The translations under genes were made by a program, and so were the position numbers. This document shows, one piece after another, positions 23,847-34,600 of a stretch of 54,107 nt of DNA (within the stretch, counting starts at the first letter, position 1; every line of letters begins with the position of its first letter). The stretch is from positions 1 to 54,107 of the IMG/VR virus record IMGVR_UViG_3300009422_000007. One strand, given 5' to 3'. The notes below the pieces were generated by a model, which did no database searches, had not been told where the DNA came from, and saw only the letters and a program-made list of their open reading frames with translations. Source of the stretch: a virus.

Positions 23847-24540
23847 TGTGTACATACTCCAATGTTTTCTCTGATTTATCTAACCATACTGGAAATAACT
23901 GTACATGATTTTCTAATTTAAAATTACTGTTTGACGGATAATAAGAAATCCAATCATGCCATGTATTAGTTGCATACATTACAGGAGCAGTTTCTAAGTC
24001 TCTAATACTCATATCAACTAACGGAAATGTTTCATATGCTTGCCAGGACGGAAACAAAGAAACTATAGCACTTAGCCAATGTTGTAACTCTGCTTCTTCT
24101 GGAAAATAGTAAGTCCATAACTGTTCTTGTGTAAAGTTTATTACTAACATAAACGACTCAACGGCACTCATTGAATCTCCTATTAGCATGACATACGGAA
24201 TCCCCAAATGATTATTCTCTTCTTGTACTTTTCTTTTTAGTATTTTCTTTTTAGGAATTTCTAATAACCTGTGATCTACAAGTTTACCAGGAACTATGTT
24301 TATTTTGTGCTCTATCGCAATTTCTAATAACTTAAACGACATAGGTCTAATAGCAACACCTGCCTGACATAATATATCTCCGTCCTCAAGTGGAATACGA
24401 GATAGTTCAAGTAATTGCTCTTCTGGGCTTGTTTCTAATAGTTCTACAAATACAGTTTCAACATCATCTTTAAAAGACTTTATATCAGCCTCAGTTACTT
24501 TATATAGTTCCATGTTGTTTCCAAATACATAACACTTCAT
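23839..24540 (-). CDS. Unknown protein, 233 aa
   Basis: A 233-residue protein, alpha/beta by eye, starting MKCYVFGNNMELYKV. It contains a DGDILCQAGVAIRP segment (about 53-66) and a possible nucleotide- or sugar-handling region VMLIGDSMSAVESF (about 117-130). No signal peptide or membrane span is seen. Both ends overlap neighbours (ATGA with the glycosyltransferase upstream; eight bases downstream). Its position among the glycosyltransferases suggests a glycan-related role. A structure-based comparison would be needed to place it. Confidence 0.7.
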   Translation of the reverse strand: MKCYVFGNNMELYKVTEADIKSFKDDVETVFVELLETSPEEQLLELSRIPLEDGDILCQAGVAIRPMSFKLLEIAIEHKINIVPGKLVDHRLLEIPKKKILKRKVQEENNHLGIPYVMLIGDSMSAVESFMLVINFTQEQLWTYYFPEEAELQHWLSAIVSLFPSWQAYETFPLVDMSIRDLETAPVMYATNTWHDWISYYPSNSNFKLENHVQLFPVWLDKSEKTLEYVHNG

Positions 24541-25412
24541 GACATAAAACTCATAATTTGTCTATAGTTACGAAGTATACTCATTTTGTTCATCATATGT
24601 ATATCCTCTCCTGTAACTCTTACTGCAATATTTTTATATTCCTCTTCTGAGTTACTAAGCATAACCCAATCGTTTGCTCCTTTAACTTCTACAATATCAT
24701 CACGTTGATCTTGGTAACGCATATGTAAAGGTATGCGTCCTATAAACCCTCCGTCTTGGAAGCCGTCACATAAGTGACATGCAATAGAAGCCGCATAGTC
24801 AGTACGATACAAACTTCCAGGAAACTTATATAGGAAGCGATAATATTCCCAATGATCCTTTACATGCGACCATACATTAAAGAAATGTTGTGCTTCTTCA
24901 GACTTTCTCCAATATACTACTGTTGACCACCACATGCGTATTCCTGCATAATGCAACCATCTTTCTGTAGTATAAGGTTCTTGACAACGCAGATTCATTG
25001 CATCTCGGTGCATTGCTACATCACTTTGTCCACCAAATAACATTTGTAAGTTATCGTTACCTACTAGGTAGTCTGTATCAATTAATATAGTTTCATCGAA
25101 AGGAGTCAAGTTATATATGTCGTGCTTATTTGTATTTGTAAATTGTGCATTAAAACTTTTATAAGCACCATCATTATGTATTCTAATATTAGTTTCATAT
25201 TCTGGATCAGTCATAATAACTTGATCCCAGAGTTTTGTGGTCATCTTTTTTGTAGTATATTGTTTGGATTGAATTAAACTGCGTTCGTTGGTTACTAACA
25301 CTACGGGAATATCTGGCATATATTTCTTTAGTGCTGAAGTGGCAACAATCGCTAATTTAGTATAATCTATTTGCTCATTGTTATAAGCAAACATCATAAA
25401 ACCTTTTGTCAT
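24537..25412 (-). CDS. Glycosyltransferase-like protein with DxD
   Basis: A 291-residue protein resembling GT8/GT-A type transferases: an N-terminal Rossmann-like strand-helix (GFMMFAYNNEQIDYTKLAIVAT), VVLVTNE (37-43), and ILIDTDY (109-115) with D112-x-D114 as the metal and nucleotide-sugar ligand. The C-terminal part has HYAGIRMWWSTVVYWRKS and GGFIGRIPLHMRYQ. It is unrelated in detail to the three tandem transferases and probably acts on a different step. The start overlaps the upstream stop as ATGA. Confidence 0.75.
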   Translation of the reverse strand: MTKGFMMFAYNNEQIDYTKLAIVATSALKKYMPDIPVVLVTNERSLIQSKQYTTKKMTTKLWDQVIMTDPEYETNIRIHNDGAYKSFNAQFTNTNKHDIYNLTPFDETILIDTDYLVGNDNLQMLFGGQSDVAMHRDAMNLRCQEPYTTERWLHYAGIRMWWSTVVYWRKSEEAQHFFNVWSHVKDHWEYYRFLYKFPGSLYRTDYAASIACHLCDGFQDGGFIGRIPLHMRYQDQRDDIVEVKGANDWVMLSNSEEEYKNIAVRVTGEDIHMMNKMSILRNYRQIMSFMS

Positions 25413-25762
25413 TTTGCTCCTACAACTGTCTTTGTTGCTCTAGCTTTTTTTAGTTTTTGTTGTTCGTCCCATTTTAGTTGCATTGCTTTATCATATGTTT
25501 CTAATAGTTTCTTTAGGAACTCTTTGCTTTTATCAATAGAACTAGTGTTACCAATGCTATCTGCAATGTATAATACTTTTTTAGGATTTAGACTTACCTG
25601 TGCAGACACATAACCAATTAAGTCTTGTGTTACTTTAAAGACATAATTGTTATAGTTTAGTAGTAACATTGATTCAACACGGGCATCAATGTTCTTCCTT
25701 TGTGTTTGCAGAGTCAGTCTATAATTTGCAAAAGCAAGTGCTTTTTTTAGTCTATCATCCAT
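25409..25762 (-). CDS. Unknown helical protein, 117 aa
   Basis: This is the first gene of the long - strand accessory operon. The 117-residue product is basic and helical (starts MDDRLKKALAFANYRLTL; ends QKLKKARATKTVVGAK), with no membrane span. It is preceded by a TAGGAT ribosome site and a minus-strand late box 28 bases upstream. It overlaps the glycosyltransferase start (ATGA). The position between structural and sugar-transfer genes could mean an assembly or chaperone function, but no family is recognised. Confidence 0.72.
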   Translation of the reverse strand: MDDRLKKALAFANYRLTLQTQRKNIDARVESMLLLNYNNYVFKVTQDLIGYVSAQVSLNPKKVLYIADSIGNTSSIDKSKEFLKKLLETYDKAMQLKWDEQQKLKKARATKTVVGAK

Positions 25763-25790
25763 ATTACTATCCTAGAGTTATATATGCACT

Positions 25791-25797
25791 TATTTAT
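25791..25797 (-). promoter_or_regulatory. Late promoter box ATAAATA (minus)
   Basis: On the minus strand AATAAATA precedes the gene at 25762 by 28 bases, with a normal ribosome site between. It is the only promoter-like element found at the head of the 16-gene operon that runs to 13321, so the whole island is probably late-expressed. Confidence 0.5.
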
Positions 25798-25823
25798 TAG
25801 GAGAATGTAACGAAGTTAAACCG

Positions 25824-26825
25824 TTAAGTTTGTGTCCATACAACAGGGTTTGATACTACTGGTGTTGGAATATCTAACGTCACGTTGTTTTCTGTAACAC
25901 TATTAGGATGGACCATAGTTGCTATTACAGAAAGTTCACCTGTTGATGCAAGTGTTGTACTAGAGCTATCTAGTACTATTCTTAAGTTAAGATACTTACT
26001 ATCAGTGCCATAAACTCTTCCATAAACTTTTACTCGTATACTTGAATAATTACCATAACCAGCATATCCGCCATATCCGCCATATCCGCCATAGCTACCG
26101 CCGCCACCAGCTGGGCTAGTGTAGAGTAGTTTTTCTGTACTATTAAGCTCACTAAATCCAACATCTTGTGTAATACCAACAGAATTTAAACTTGCTATTG
26201 TATCAACACTAAGTTTAAGAATACCCATGTCTGCAAATACTGTTTTCCATGTTGTATAACCCGAACCGCTTCCGTTAGTATATGCAAGTTCTAATCTAAT
26301 ATCACCACCAGCATTAAAGAAGTGTCTAGCACTTTCATAGTAAGCTGGGTCAGTACCAAACAAATAATCTAGTTGTGTTTCAAACTTATTTGTCCAGCCT
26401 GTGGTGCTACTAAAAGTGTTTAATGTAGTTAATTGTGTTAAGTTTGGATCTACTTCGTTGCGTTTAGCTCTAGCAAGTTCGAGGTAATTATGTGCAGTAT
26501 TAAAGAAGTCTGCTGTTATTTTCCCACCACGTGATGTTACTACAAGCTCATTGTCTGTAGCATCAGTTCTAAGTGTACTAATATTAATTCTGTTAACTAA
26601 TTCGTTTGCATGTGTAGAAGTAACTTTGTCGCCTCTTGCTACTGTAGATATTGCTGTTCCTCCCCAGCCCCATCGGATACTATCTTGAACTGCGGTGTCA
26701 TCTGTTTCAGATGGTCCTTCATTTGCATGTGTGTCTGCAAACAGTTCATTTGTTTCAGCTGAAAGAGTATTAAAATAATCTTTCTCAACTTTATTGCCTT
26801 TTGCGTTTCTTGGATGGCCAGCCAT
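25824..26825 (-). CDS. Virion structural protein with Gly-Gly-Tyr repeat
   Basis: A 333-residue protein at the end of the structural operon. The N-terminus is helical with polar repeats (TSTHANELVNRIN, FNTAHNYLELARAKRNEV). Residues 240-260 form a low-complexity GGY tract (SPAGGGGSYGGYGGYGGYAG). A beta-rich C-terminal domain ends PVVSNPVVWTQT. Gly-rich loops at the tip of beta domains recall phage adhesins such as T4 gp38/gp37 tips, so a receptor-binding or fibre-tip role is a reasonable guess. It follows the preceding structural gene by one base. Confidence 0.7.
   Translation of the reverse strand: MAGHPRNAKGNKVEKDYFNTLSAETNELFADTHANEGPSETDDTAVQDSIRWGWGGTAISTVARGDKVTSTHANELVNRINISTLRTDATDNELVVTSRGGKITADFFNTAHNYLELARAKRNEVDPNLTQLTTLNTFSSTTGWTNKFETQLDYLFGTDPAYYESARHFFNAGGDIRLELAYTNGSGSGYTTWKTVFADMGILKLSVDTIASLNSVGITQDVGFSELNSTEKLLYTSPAGGGGSYGGYGGYGGYAGYGNYSSIRVKVYGRVYGTDSKYLNLRIVLDSSSTTLASTGELSVIATMVHPNSVTENNVTLDIPTPVVSNPVVWTQT
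26046..26108 (-). repeat. In-frame GGY-coding tandem repeat
   Basis: Three near-perfect copies of a 9-bp unit (GGCGGATAT read on the minus strand) with degenerate flanking copies encode Gly-Gly-Tyr repeats in the gene at 25824-26825. Such repeats can expand or contract by slippage without shifting frame. Confidence 0.75.
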
Positions 26826-26826
26826 A

Positions 26827-27939
26827 TTATCTAACTCCTACTGTGGCCTCAATCAATCCAATATCTTTGCCGTTAAAGTCTTCTAAACTACGACCAATAA
26901 TACTAAAAAGAGGATCTTCCTTGGTTGCTTTTCTTGCAACGCCTGGTGTATCACTTGCTACTAGTCTATCACCTTTTGCAATAGGTCCTGTTACTTTAGT
27001 TGGAATACGTCCTGCTACTGCGATAGGTAACGCATGCAGTTCTCTTTTACGTCTTGCGTTTAACAAGTAAGCAGGTCTTGTTGAGACAACACCAAATATT
27101 CCTGGATCGCCATCAAACATTGTACTAGTTACTTCGTTAACTCCACCAAGTGCTACTAGTGTACCTGGCTCGTATGTTGCATCGCCTACATAAATTTCAG
27201 CAACGTCAGCAAATTCTGCTTCAATAGCAACACCACGTAATTTAAAATCACTACTTGAATTTAAGTTTAAACCTTTACCAATTACACCTGTTTGGTTGTA
27301 ATCGCCAGTTCCTAAATTAGCATCTGCACCATTTGCACTTGCACCACAAAATGATTGTAAGTTTTCACTTGCATGAGGAGTATAATCTGCATCACTACTA
27401 ACAATCGCTACAAGTATTCCGTTAACTTTAAGTTTGATTGCTTTGTGTATATACAAGTTTGGAGTTGCGGCATTATAGTTGCTATCTTTAATTGTTTCAT
27501 TTATAACAACACCTGTTTCTAATCCAGGTACGCCAAATATATTATTAAGTTGAATAAATGAGGCTCCGTCCCACATAAACACACCTTGATTTGCAGTATC
27601 AAACCACATATCGCCTTTAGCACGTTTAACTAAAGAAGGTTCAGAACCTACAAATAAATGTCCTACTGGCTTCCACACACCACCGCCTTGGTAGACGTTG
27701 ATCTGTTTTGGTTCGCCAATTACATCAGTATTCTTATACCAAATTTGCCCAACAATAGGATTTGTTGGTTCGTCATTACTATTAAAGTTTTCTAATAGTT
27801 TAACAAAATTTTCAGCAATTAATTCGCCGTATCCTAAATAGTTTTTTCCTAAAAGATTTAAACCGTAGGTTGTATCGATTTCACCCTCTTGGATATTTAG
27901 GAGAATTGTACCATCTGTTTTGTTTACTTCATATGCCAT
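26827..27939 (-). CDS. Virion protein with tail-fibre-type C-terminal domain
   Basis: A 370-residue structural protein. The N-terminal half (QIWYKNTD, GDMWFDTANQGVFMWDG) has the repeated W-x-N/D pattern seen in phage fibre and baseplate-attached proteins. Residues about 233-370 contain AEFADVAEIYVGDATYEPG followed by GIFGVVSTRPAYLLNA, which resembles the ADLAE-type C-terminal domain of T4-like and other tail fibres, sometimes compared with intramolecular chaperones. It begins 21 bases after a minus-strand late box with an AAGGGA ribosome site. It probably forms part of short or side fibres. Confidence 0.75.
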   Translation of the reverse strand: MAYEVNKTDGTILLNIQEGEIDTTYGLNLLGKNYLGYGELIAENFVKLLENFNSNDEPTNPIVGQIWYKNTDVIGEPKQINVYQGGGVWKPVGHLFVGSEPSLVKRAKGDMWFDTANQGVFMWDGASFIQLNNIFGVPGLETGVVINETIKDSNYNAATPNLYIHKAIKLKVNGILVAIVSSDADYTPHASENLQSFCGASANGADANLGTGDYNQTGVIGKGLNLNSSSDFKLRGVAIEAEFADVAEIYVGDATYEPGTLVALGGVNEVTSTMFDGDPGIFGVVSTRPAYLLNARRKRELHALPIAVAGRIPTKVTGPIAKGDRLVASDTPGVARKATKEDPLFSIIGRSLEDFNGKDIGLIEATVGVR

Positions 27940-27960
27940 AGTTTATTATCCCTTACCTAT

Positions 27961-27967
27961 TATTTAG
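27961..27967 (-). promoter_or_regulatory. Late promoter box CTAAATA (minus)
   Basis: CTAAATA on the minus strand, 21 bases before the start of the fibre-like gene at 27939 and with a ribosome site between. Confidence 0.5.
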
Positions 27968-27972
27968 TACAA

Positions 27973-28596
27973 CTAGGCTCTTATTCTTAGTGTGTAAATA
28001 ATTTGTATTCTTTGTTCTGCGGTTTTCGTAACCGGATGAAACCTGTAATGCGTTAATAATCTTCCACTATCTAAGCCAGTTATACCTTTGCTTTTCAAGC
28101 CAATTTCATCAAAAATTATCTCTCCGTTACTTGCTAATCCTGCATCATATGTTGCATCTGTTAAGTTAGTAATATAACCACCAGTCTGCGAATTAACATC
28201 TGGATCAGCATAATCAAGTGTTGTAGTAACAATTAAATCTGTAAATTGTGATCCTTTAATATGACTAGTTTCTACTTTATTATCTGTTGGTAATATGTTA
28301 CCAAAATCTAAAGCATCTACTAATCTGTAGTATAAAGGATGATATAGTCCTGCATTTTCTCCAAGAATATTAGCAGATTTATATGTAATAGTTCCTGCAT
28401 TAGTAGATGTTGCTCCATCACCAAAGTGTATTTCGCTAACAATACTATTACCAGAGCTCATTACTTCTGCAAGTGTTTGACTCATGTTTTCTTTATGTAC
28501 AGAGTTTTTACCTTTGCGGAGTACTTGTTTTGTATCGAGATCAATAATCTCAACAAAACCTTCGATTCCTGCGTTAATATCTTGTATATGTGTCAT
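27973..28596 (-). CDS. Virion-associated protein, 207 aa; predicted leaderless
   Basis: A 207-residue, beta-rich protein in the structural operon: an N-terminal strand pair GIEGFVEIIDLDTKQVLRKGKN, then SEIHFGDGATSTNAGTITYKS and a C-terminal QIIYTLRI strand. The pattern resembles phage baseplate/tail accessory proteins with a parameter-like N-terminal beta domain, but no T4 gene name can be assigned. Its ATG lies six bases after a late box with no Shine-Dalgarno, so it probably also has its own leaderless message besides the operon transcript. Confidence 0.75.
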   Translation of the reverse strand: MTHIQDINAGIEGFVEIIDLDTKQVLRKGKNSVHKENMSQTLAEVMSSGNSIVSEIHFGDGATSTNAGTITYKSANILGENAGLYHPLYYRLVDALDFGNILPTDNKVETSHIKGSQFTDLIVTTTLDYADPDVNSQTGGYITNLTDATYDAGLASNGEIIFDEIGLKSKGITGLDSGRLLTHYRFHPVTKTAEQRIQIIYTLRIRA

Positions 28597-28602
28597 TATT
28601 AA

Positions 28603-28609
28603 TATTTAG
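28603..28609 (-). promoter_or_regulatory. Late promoter box CTAAATA (minus), 6 nt from ATG
   Basis: CTAAATA on the minus strand ends six bases before the ATG at 28596. The region between the giant gene stop and this ATG has no ribosome site. Confidence 0.5.
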
Positions 28610-28636
28610 CCCTTTTGTTATAACCCGTTATATCAA

Positions 28637-31600
28637 TCAACTCGGAACAAATCCAACTTCTCCATCTGGATTAGCATCAGTTAATGTTACAGTAGATTTA
28701 TCTGGATTTAAGAAATTAATTGTATTTCCATCTTCGTCAGTAAGTATTGCAAAATTAGTTTCATCAACATCTACACTAAGTTGGAACTCAGATGTTTCTA
28801 TTGACATTGATAACGTTTCTTCTATACCAACGTTAATTGTTTGTGTGGTTGATATTTTATTATTAAAGTTTGCAATCTTAGTATGGAAAGGTTTTACTTC
28901 CTTAACATATGTTTCAACTTGTTCTGAAAGCCTATCATAAAATAATGAAATAGTTCTTAAATCAGATCCTGATGTTTTAGATATATCTAAGTATGTTGTT
29001 TTAATTGCCCAGTTTGAACTTGGAATCTGGTTTAATGACTCCTTAACCATATCAAAAAAGAATACGTTAAAGAATCCAACATCACTGCCTACTAGTAAAT
29101 CTTGTCTTAATGCAGTCATAATACTTTCTAAAACTTCACTACCATCTTCGTCCCATGGATACTTGTCCCAACGAGCCGTGTCCCATGCATCACCTAATGT
29201 TCCGTCCCATACACTATCTAAAAATTGTATTGTTCCATTACGTTGATATACTAGTTCAATGTCTAATCCATCTTTATTAAATGAACGATCTAGTTCGCCG
29301 TTAGCATCTAGTAATCCAAATACAGTAATATCATCTGTTATTGTTGTTATTTCTGACAAGTCACTTACAAACATTTGTTCACTACCTTCAATATATCCTG
29401 ATGCAAAGTAATCAACATACTCCCAATAAGGAGTTAAGTCTTTTATATAAGGTCCAAATAAAGGCTGGTATGTTAACAAGTGTGCATCAAACGTTGCCTT
29501 GTTTACAGAATTTACTTGTAACAGATACTTGTTTGCTGAGTAAACTAAGTTACGTCTTGCTTCTCTTACATTCTTATACCAAGTTTGTGGTAAAGGAGTA
29601 TACTGATTTCCGTATCTACGAAGTGGATGTAATTTAGTATCTGGAACTCGTCTTCTTGCAGGAATTACTGCTTGATAACCCCCAGTAAGTCCGCCATCTC
29701 TCTGTAATGCAGTAGCTCCACTAACTATCATGTTCCAATCACTTGTTACATCTGCAACGTAATCAGTAGTAGAAGTAAATCCACCTGAACGTGTTACTAA
29801 CATTGGTCTATGTAGTTTTTTCTTTTGTTCTAGTTTAGGATCTGTTGATGTTGCCAATACAGTTCCGTTAACATCAGCTAAATCTCCGTTACCATCTATT
29901 GCATACTTAGGTCTAAATACTGCTTCGACTATTTCTCTTGTATCGTTTAAAAAACCAATAATAGGAATATCTCTTTCATTATAATTAGTAGATATGCTAA
30001 CTTCAGATGAATAATCAAAGTTTATAATATAGTCACCTTCGTTATAAACTGTATTAGGTGCCCATATTTTTAATGCATTTGTTCTTCTATAATTGTCTCT
30101 GCCTGCTATGCTTGTTTTAAGCCTACGGAATAGGTATTCTGGAATAACACTTCCTGACTTACCTTCACTTACTAGTAAACTATTAACGTGTTGTTGCAAT
30201 CCATCATCTCTTTCAACAATTCTTAGTATTACACTTTTTCTTGTTGATAAGAAACTGTTAAGATTTGAAACTACTAAGGCACTAGTTGCAATTGGACTTG
30301 CCCAAGTTATACCTGCAACATCTGGACTGTTTAGTGAAGATTGTATTGCAAGTGCTGAATAAGGTCTTGTTACATTGCTTGGAGTATCACTTGGATTCTT
30401 AGTCCAAAAATAATACTTTGTTACTAACGCACCATTACGAGTGTATTCTTCGTTTTGCGTATATCTAATAACAGGATCACCACTTGACATATCTACTCTA
30501 GCATTAGGGTGTGTATCAACTGACGGCTCTTCATCTGACGAAGACCATTCGTATATTTCTACTTCACTATCTGCAAATTGTTCTCCCCAATAGTTTGCTC
30601 TGTATTCAATGTTGTCTCTTTGCTCGTACTCTGCATAACGTAACTTGCTGGTATCCCACCATAGTTTGCCAACTTGTATTGTTTCCCAATATGTTGTTGC
30701 ATCTAGTTCTGGATTACCAAACTCATCTATATTATAGACTGCTGGATCTGCACCTTGTCTATAATCTAAGTATTGTGTTACTTCGTCAATAGTAAATCCT
30801 TTATAAGGATCAAACAGTTCAATATTAGTAAGTTTGTTTCCAGTAGTTCCGTCTAACAATGTAATACTATCTATTGCTTTTGAGTTTACCATGTCACCTG
30901 TTAGTGTTGTTGCTTCTTGATTTATTTCCCAAGCAGTTCCGTTAAACTCATATACTGTATATTCACCTTGAGCAGTACTATCTGGCTCTAAGTAAAACTT
31001 AGTTCCAACAGCAATGTTTGTAAAGTCAGTTGGTAAGTCTGCTGTAGTTTTACCTTTAGTGTTCATCATTATTATTGCTACTAAGTTTTCAATTTTTGTT
31101 GAAACTCTAGTAGGAATTAAAATATTATAAGAATCAATTACTTTTGTAACTATGTGAAAAGTTCTAATTGGATCTTCGTTAGTTCCAAGTATTAATAGCA
31201 TATCATCTACAGCCAAGCCATGTGCATTGGCAAATGTAACTTTGCTTTCTGCAAACTGAGGATCTGCATTAGGACATATTTCACTTATTAGTGTCGGTAC
31301 AGTACCTTTTAAAATATTCCAGCTAACTTCAGTTTCACCTGTTTCTGTTGATGTAAAATCTTTAAAGTCAAAATCACTTAACCATACACTAGGTGGATTT
31401 GTTATAGCATCTTCTGTAACTACAGTCCATTGTGCTGAGTTAAATGCTGTAGTTGGTCCGCCTGTAATTGGTACTAAGGCCTGATATAATATAGCATTAT
31501 TCCATACTCTATCTTGTTCCTTATATAAATTAAACTTACTAAAGGATCTTAATTCATTTAAACGTTCAAAGTTATCATCATTAAAAACACTAATGTCTGA

Positions 31601-34600
31601 ACCAAACAGTTCATTAACACTTCTCTTTTGTACGTTTGTTTCAATTAGGTTTCCTACACCAGCACTAGGTAGCCAATTATTCTTTGCTACATAATCTGCT
31701 GTTAAAGTTGAACGTGGTATTACTGGAAAGTTAACATCATTACTTCTTGTTACCCATCTGCTATCATTCTTTAGTATATCAATTATATTATCGCTTTTAA
31801 GGTCAACATCATTTTTGCCTTCTTTAAAACGTATAACTTGTCTAGTACTTGTTACGTCCTCTGCCCTAATTTCTATTTCCCAAACTTTTCTATTTCCTAG
31901 TTTACCAAATTCTCCATCTGTAAACATCCATTGTTCGTTAATTTCTAAGTCTTGTAATACTCCTGGAATATCGATTGCAGAGTTCCTAAACAATGCTTCA
32001 ATGGCTAAGTTTGTTCCTGAAGCAGATATTAATCCTTGCTTAAATGCAAATTCAACAGACTCATCTGCAATTATTTCTTCAATAATTGATTTCTTATCTG
32101 GAATAATATCTCCTTTACTAACATCACTTAGGAATGTATTAAATTGACTTTTCTCTGATTCTCTTGACTTAATAACATCATCTGTTAAACTTTCAAATCC
32201 TGGAAGTAGTCCTGTGTTTGTTACTACAACTCCTTGTGCAAATGGCTTACCGTCCCAACCTCTAGTTCTTCTAGCAATTAATTTCATGCTTGGAAGTCTA
32301 AACTGTAGTTGGCTATTGTTAATTACATCTCCAAATCTAGTAGAGTTATTAAAGAAAAATACATGATCATAACTTCTTATTGAAAAGTCAATAAACGTAA
32401 CTTGCTTTTGAGAAGTAATCTCAACAAGGTCTTGTTTATCGTTGTAGTTTCTTGATATTAACAAATCACTTGGTTGTGCTAACTTTCCGTCTGAGAATAC
32501 AATCTTTCCTCGTCTAGTTAAATCGTTGTCTAGTTTATCAAGATGCCCTTGCTGATGTTCATATAAGAATCCTGAAGAGTCAATAGGACCACCTAACCAG
32601 AAAGTATCTGTTCCCCAGTTCTCCCCAATCCATGTCATTGCATCTAATGCCACTTGCTCCCAGTTACCAACAGTTCCTCTTGAGTTTAAACTATCAAATA
32701 CTAATCCGTTTCTTACCTGTAATTCTTGTAATCCAATAAAGAATTCATATAGTTCTTGTTTAGTTTCAAATTTATGTCCATAAGAAACTTTTGTTACATC
32801 TTGTACATGCTGTTTAAAGAAAGTAAATGTATCTGTATCTGTTGTTACTTTACGTTGATACGTTCCACTTGCACTTCCTGTAGGTCCTTCTTTTATAGGT
32901 AATACTATATTAAAGTATCTCTCTTCTGGATCAAAGCCATATACTCTAAATCCAGCATCTTCTCTTTCTAGTCTTACTGCACTATATCGTAATTCGTTAG
33001 TTGCAACACCTTCGTCTAATGTTAAGTTAAAATCTTCTTCAGGTACAAATGTTCCATCAGCAAACTTTGCATGTGGCATTTTAAATTTAGCTTCTTGATT
33101 ACTATATCCGCCCATACCAAACATTAATACAACTCCGAGGCTTTCAATTTCGTTGATTACTTCTGAACCAGGAAAGTTTAACTCTTTATTGTTTTCAAAC
33201 AATAATGCTCCAATACCAACAGTAGGCCTTAACTGTACAAAAGGTACATCTGGAAAAATACTATATGTTCCTAGTGCTTCTGTTGAATTATTTTTGTTAC
33301 TAACAATATAAGGATTAATTCCTTTTTCTATTGCTTCGTTTACAGTTTCCTTGTTGCCTATCTTATCTAAAATTTGATGGTATGCTCCTGCAGAACTTCT
33401 AGCCCATAAATCTTCCCATACACCGTAACTGCCAATCTCCCAAGGAGCGCCTGCGGCATCTTCTGTTACAGTTATTCCTAACCATTCTTTTGGGCTTATT
33501 AATCTTGCAGAGTTAGTAACTGGAAATCCATTTGGGTAATCTCTTTTAACTGACATGTCATATACTAAAGGAGTACCAGGCTCACTTATAAGTCCTGTTG
33601 TTAACGCTTGCTCTAATGCAATACGCTGAGTTGCATCACCCCATTGGTAATGTGAATCCCACCAAGTTGGTTTATTAGTAAATTTTAATATTTCCCAAGG
33701 TCGACTGTCTGGCTGATATGTTCCAAATAATCTAACATACATTCCTCTCCAGCTCTCTCCGCTATAATTCCATGTCCAAGGATCCGTAAAATCAAAATCT
33801 TGTGTACGATCTCTAAAGTCAATATCGTTAGATTGAAACCATCTAACTTCTGCTAACGAACGTAATGGAGTTACAGTAGGACTTGCATATAACCCTGCGT
33901 TTTCTCTTGTTGCTTCATCTGAAAGAGGTGTACAACTAACATAAATTCTTCTTTCTAATTCTAGTATTAAGTAATCTCTAGCATCAGGAGCTGAATAAAT
34001 GTTATCCTGGTGTGCCATTACCTTACTTCCGTCATGTCTTATAATTAAGAAACGATCAAAGTCTCCCCAACGTTCTCTAATAAGTTCTGGCTTAGTTAGT
34101 GCTTTTAATCCTAGTTTAGTCGGACTAGCAGGCATTCCACTTAACAATGGAGTTGATAAACCTCTATAGTAAATACTTACAATACTTGCAACATCAACTG
34201 GTGTGTCAAATACAACGTTAGGACTTGTAACAGTATAACCAGTTATTTGTAATATGTTATCAATATAAACATAAACATGATCTGGATCATATTCGTCTAA
34301 TGCTAAAGTACTACTTCCAACGTTAATTGCGAATGTTGTTTCACTTGCCCCTGCTATAGTATAATCTACTTTAAGCATGTTAGTAGTAGAAAACACCATT
34401 CCACTTTCTGAATCTGGCGAGTTCCTATTAACCTCAATGTTTAGTTGGTCTAGCAATAAGTCTAATATTTCTCTAGAATTTGAAGTTGTTACATCATATG
34501 TGTTGTTATAAGTTTCTACTAACTTTATAAATCTTCTATGCCATCTCCAAGAATTCATGCTCCTATTAATAACAGCCTCACCTAAACTTGGATTAAGTCT

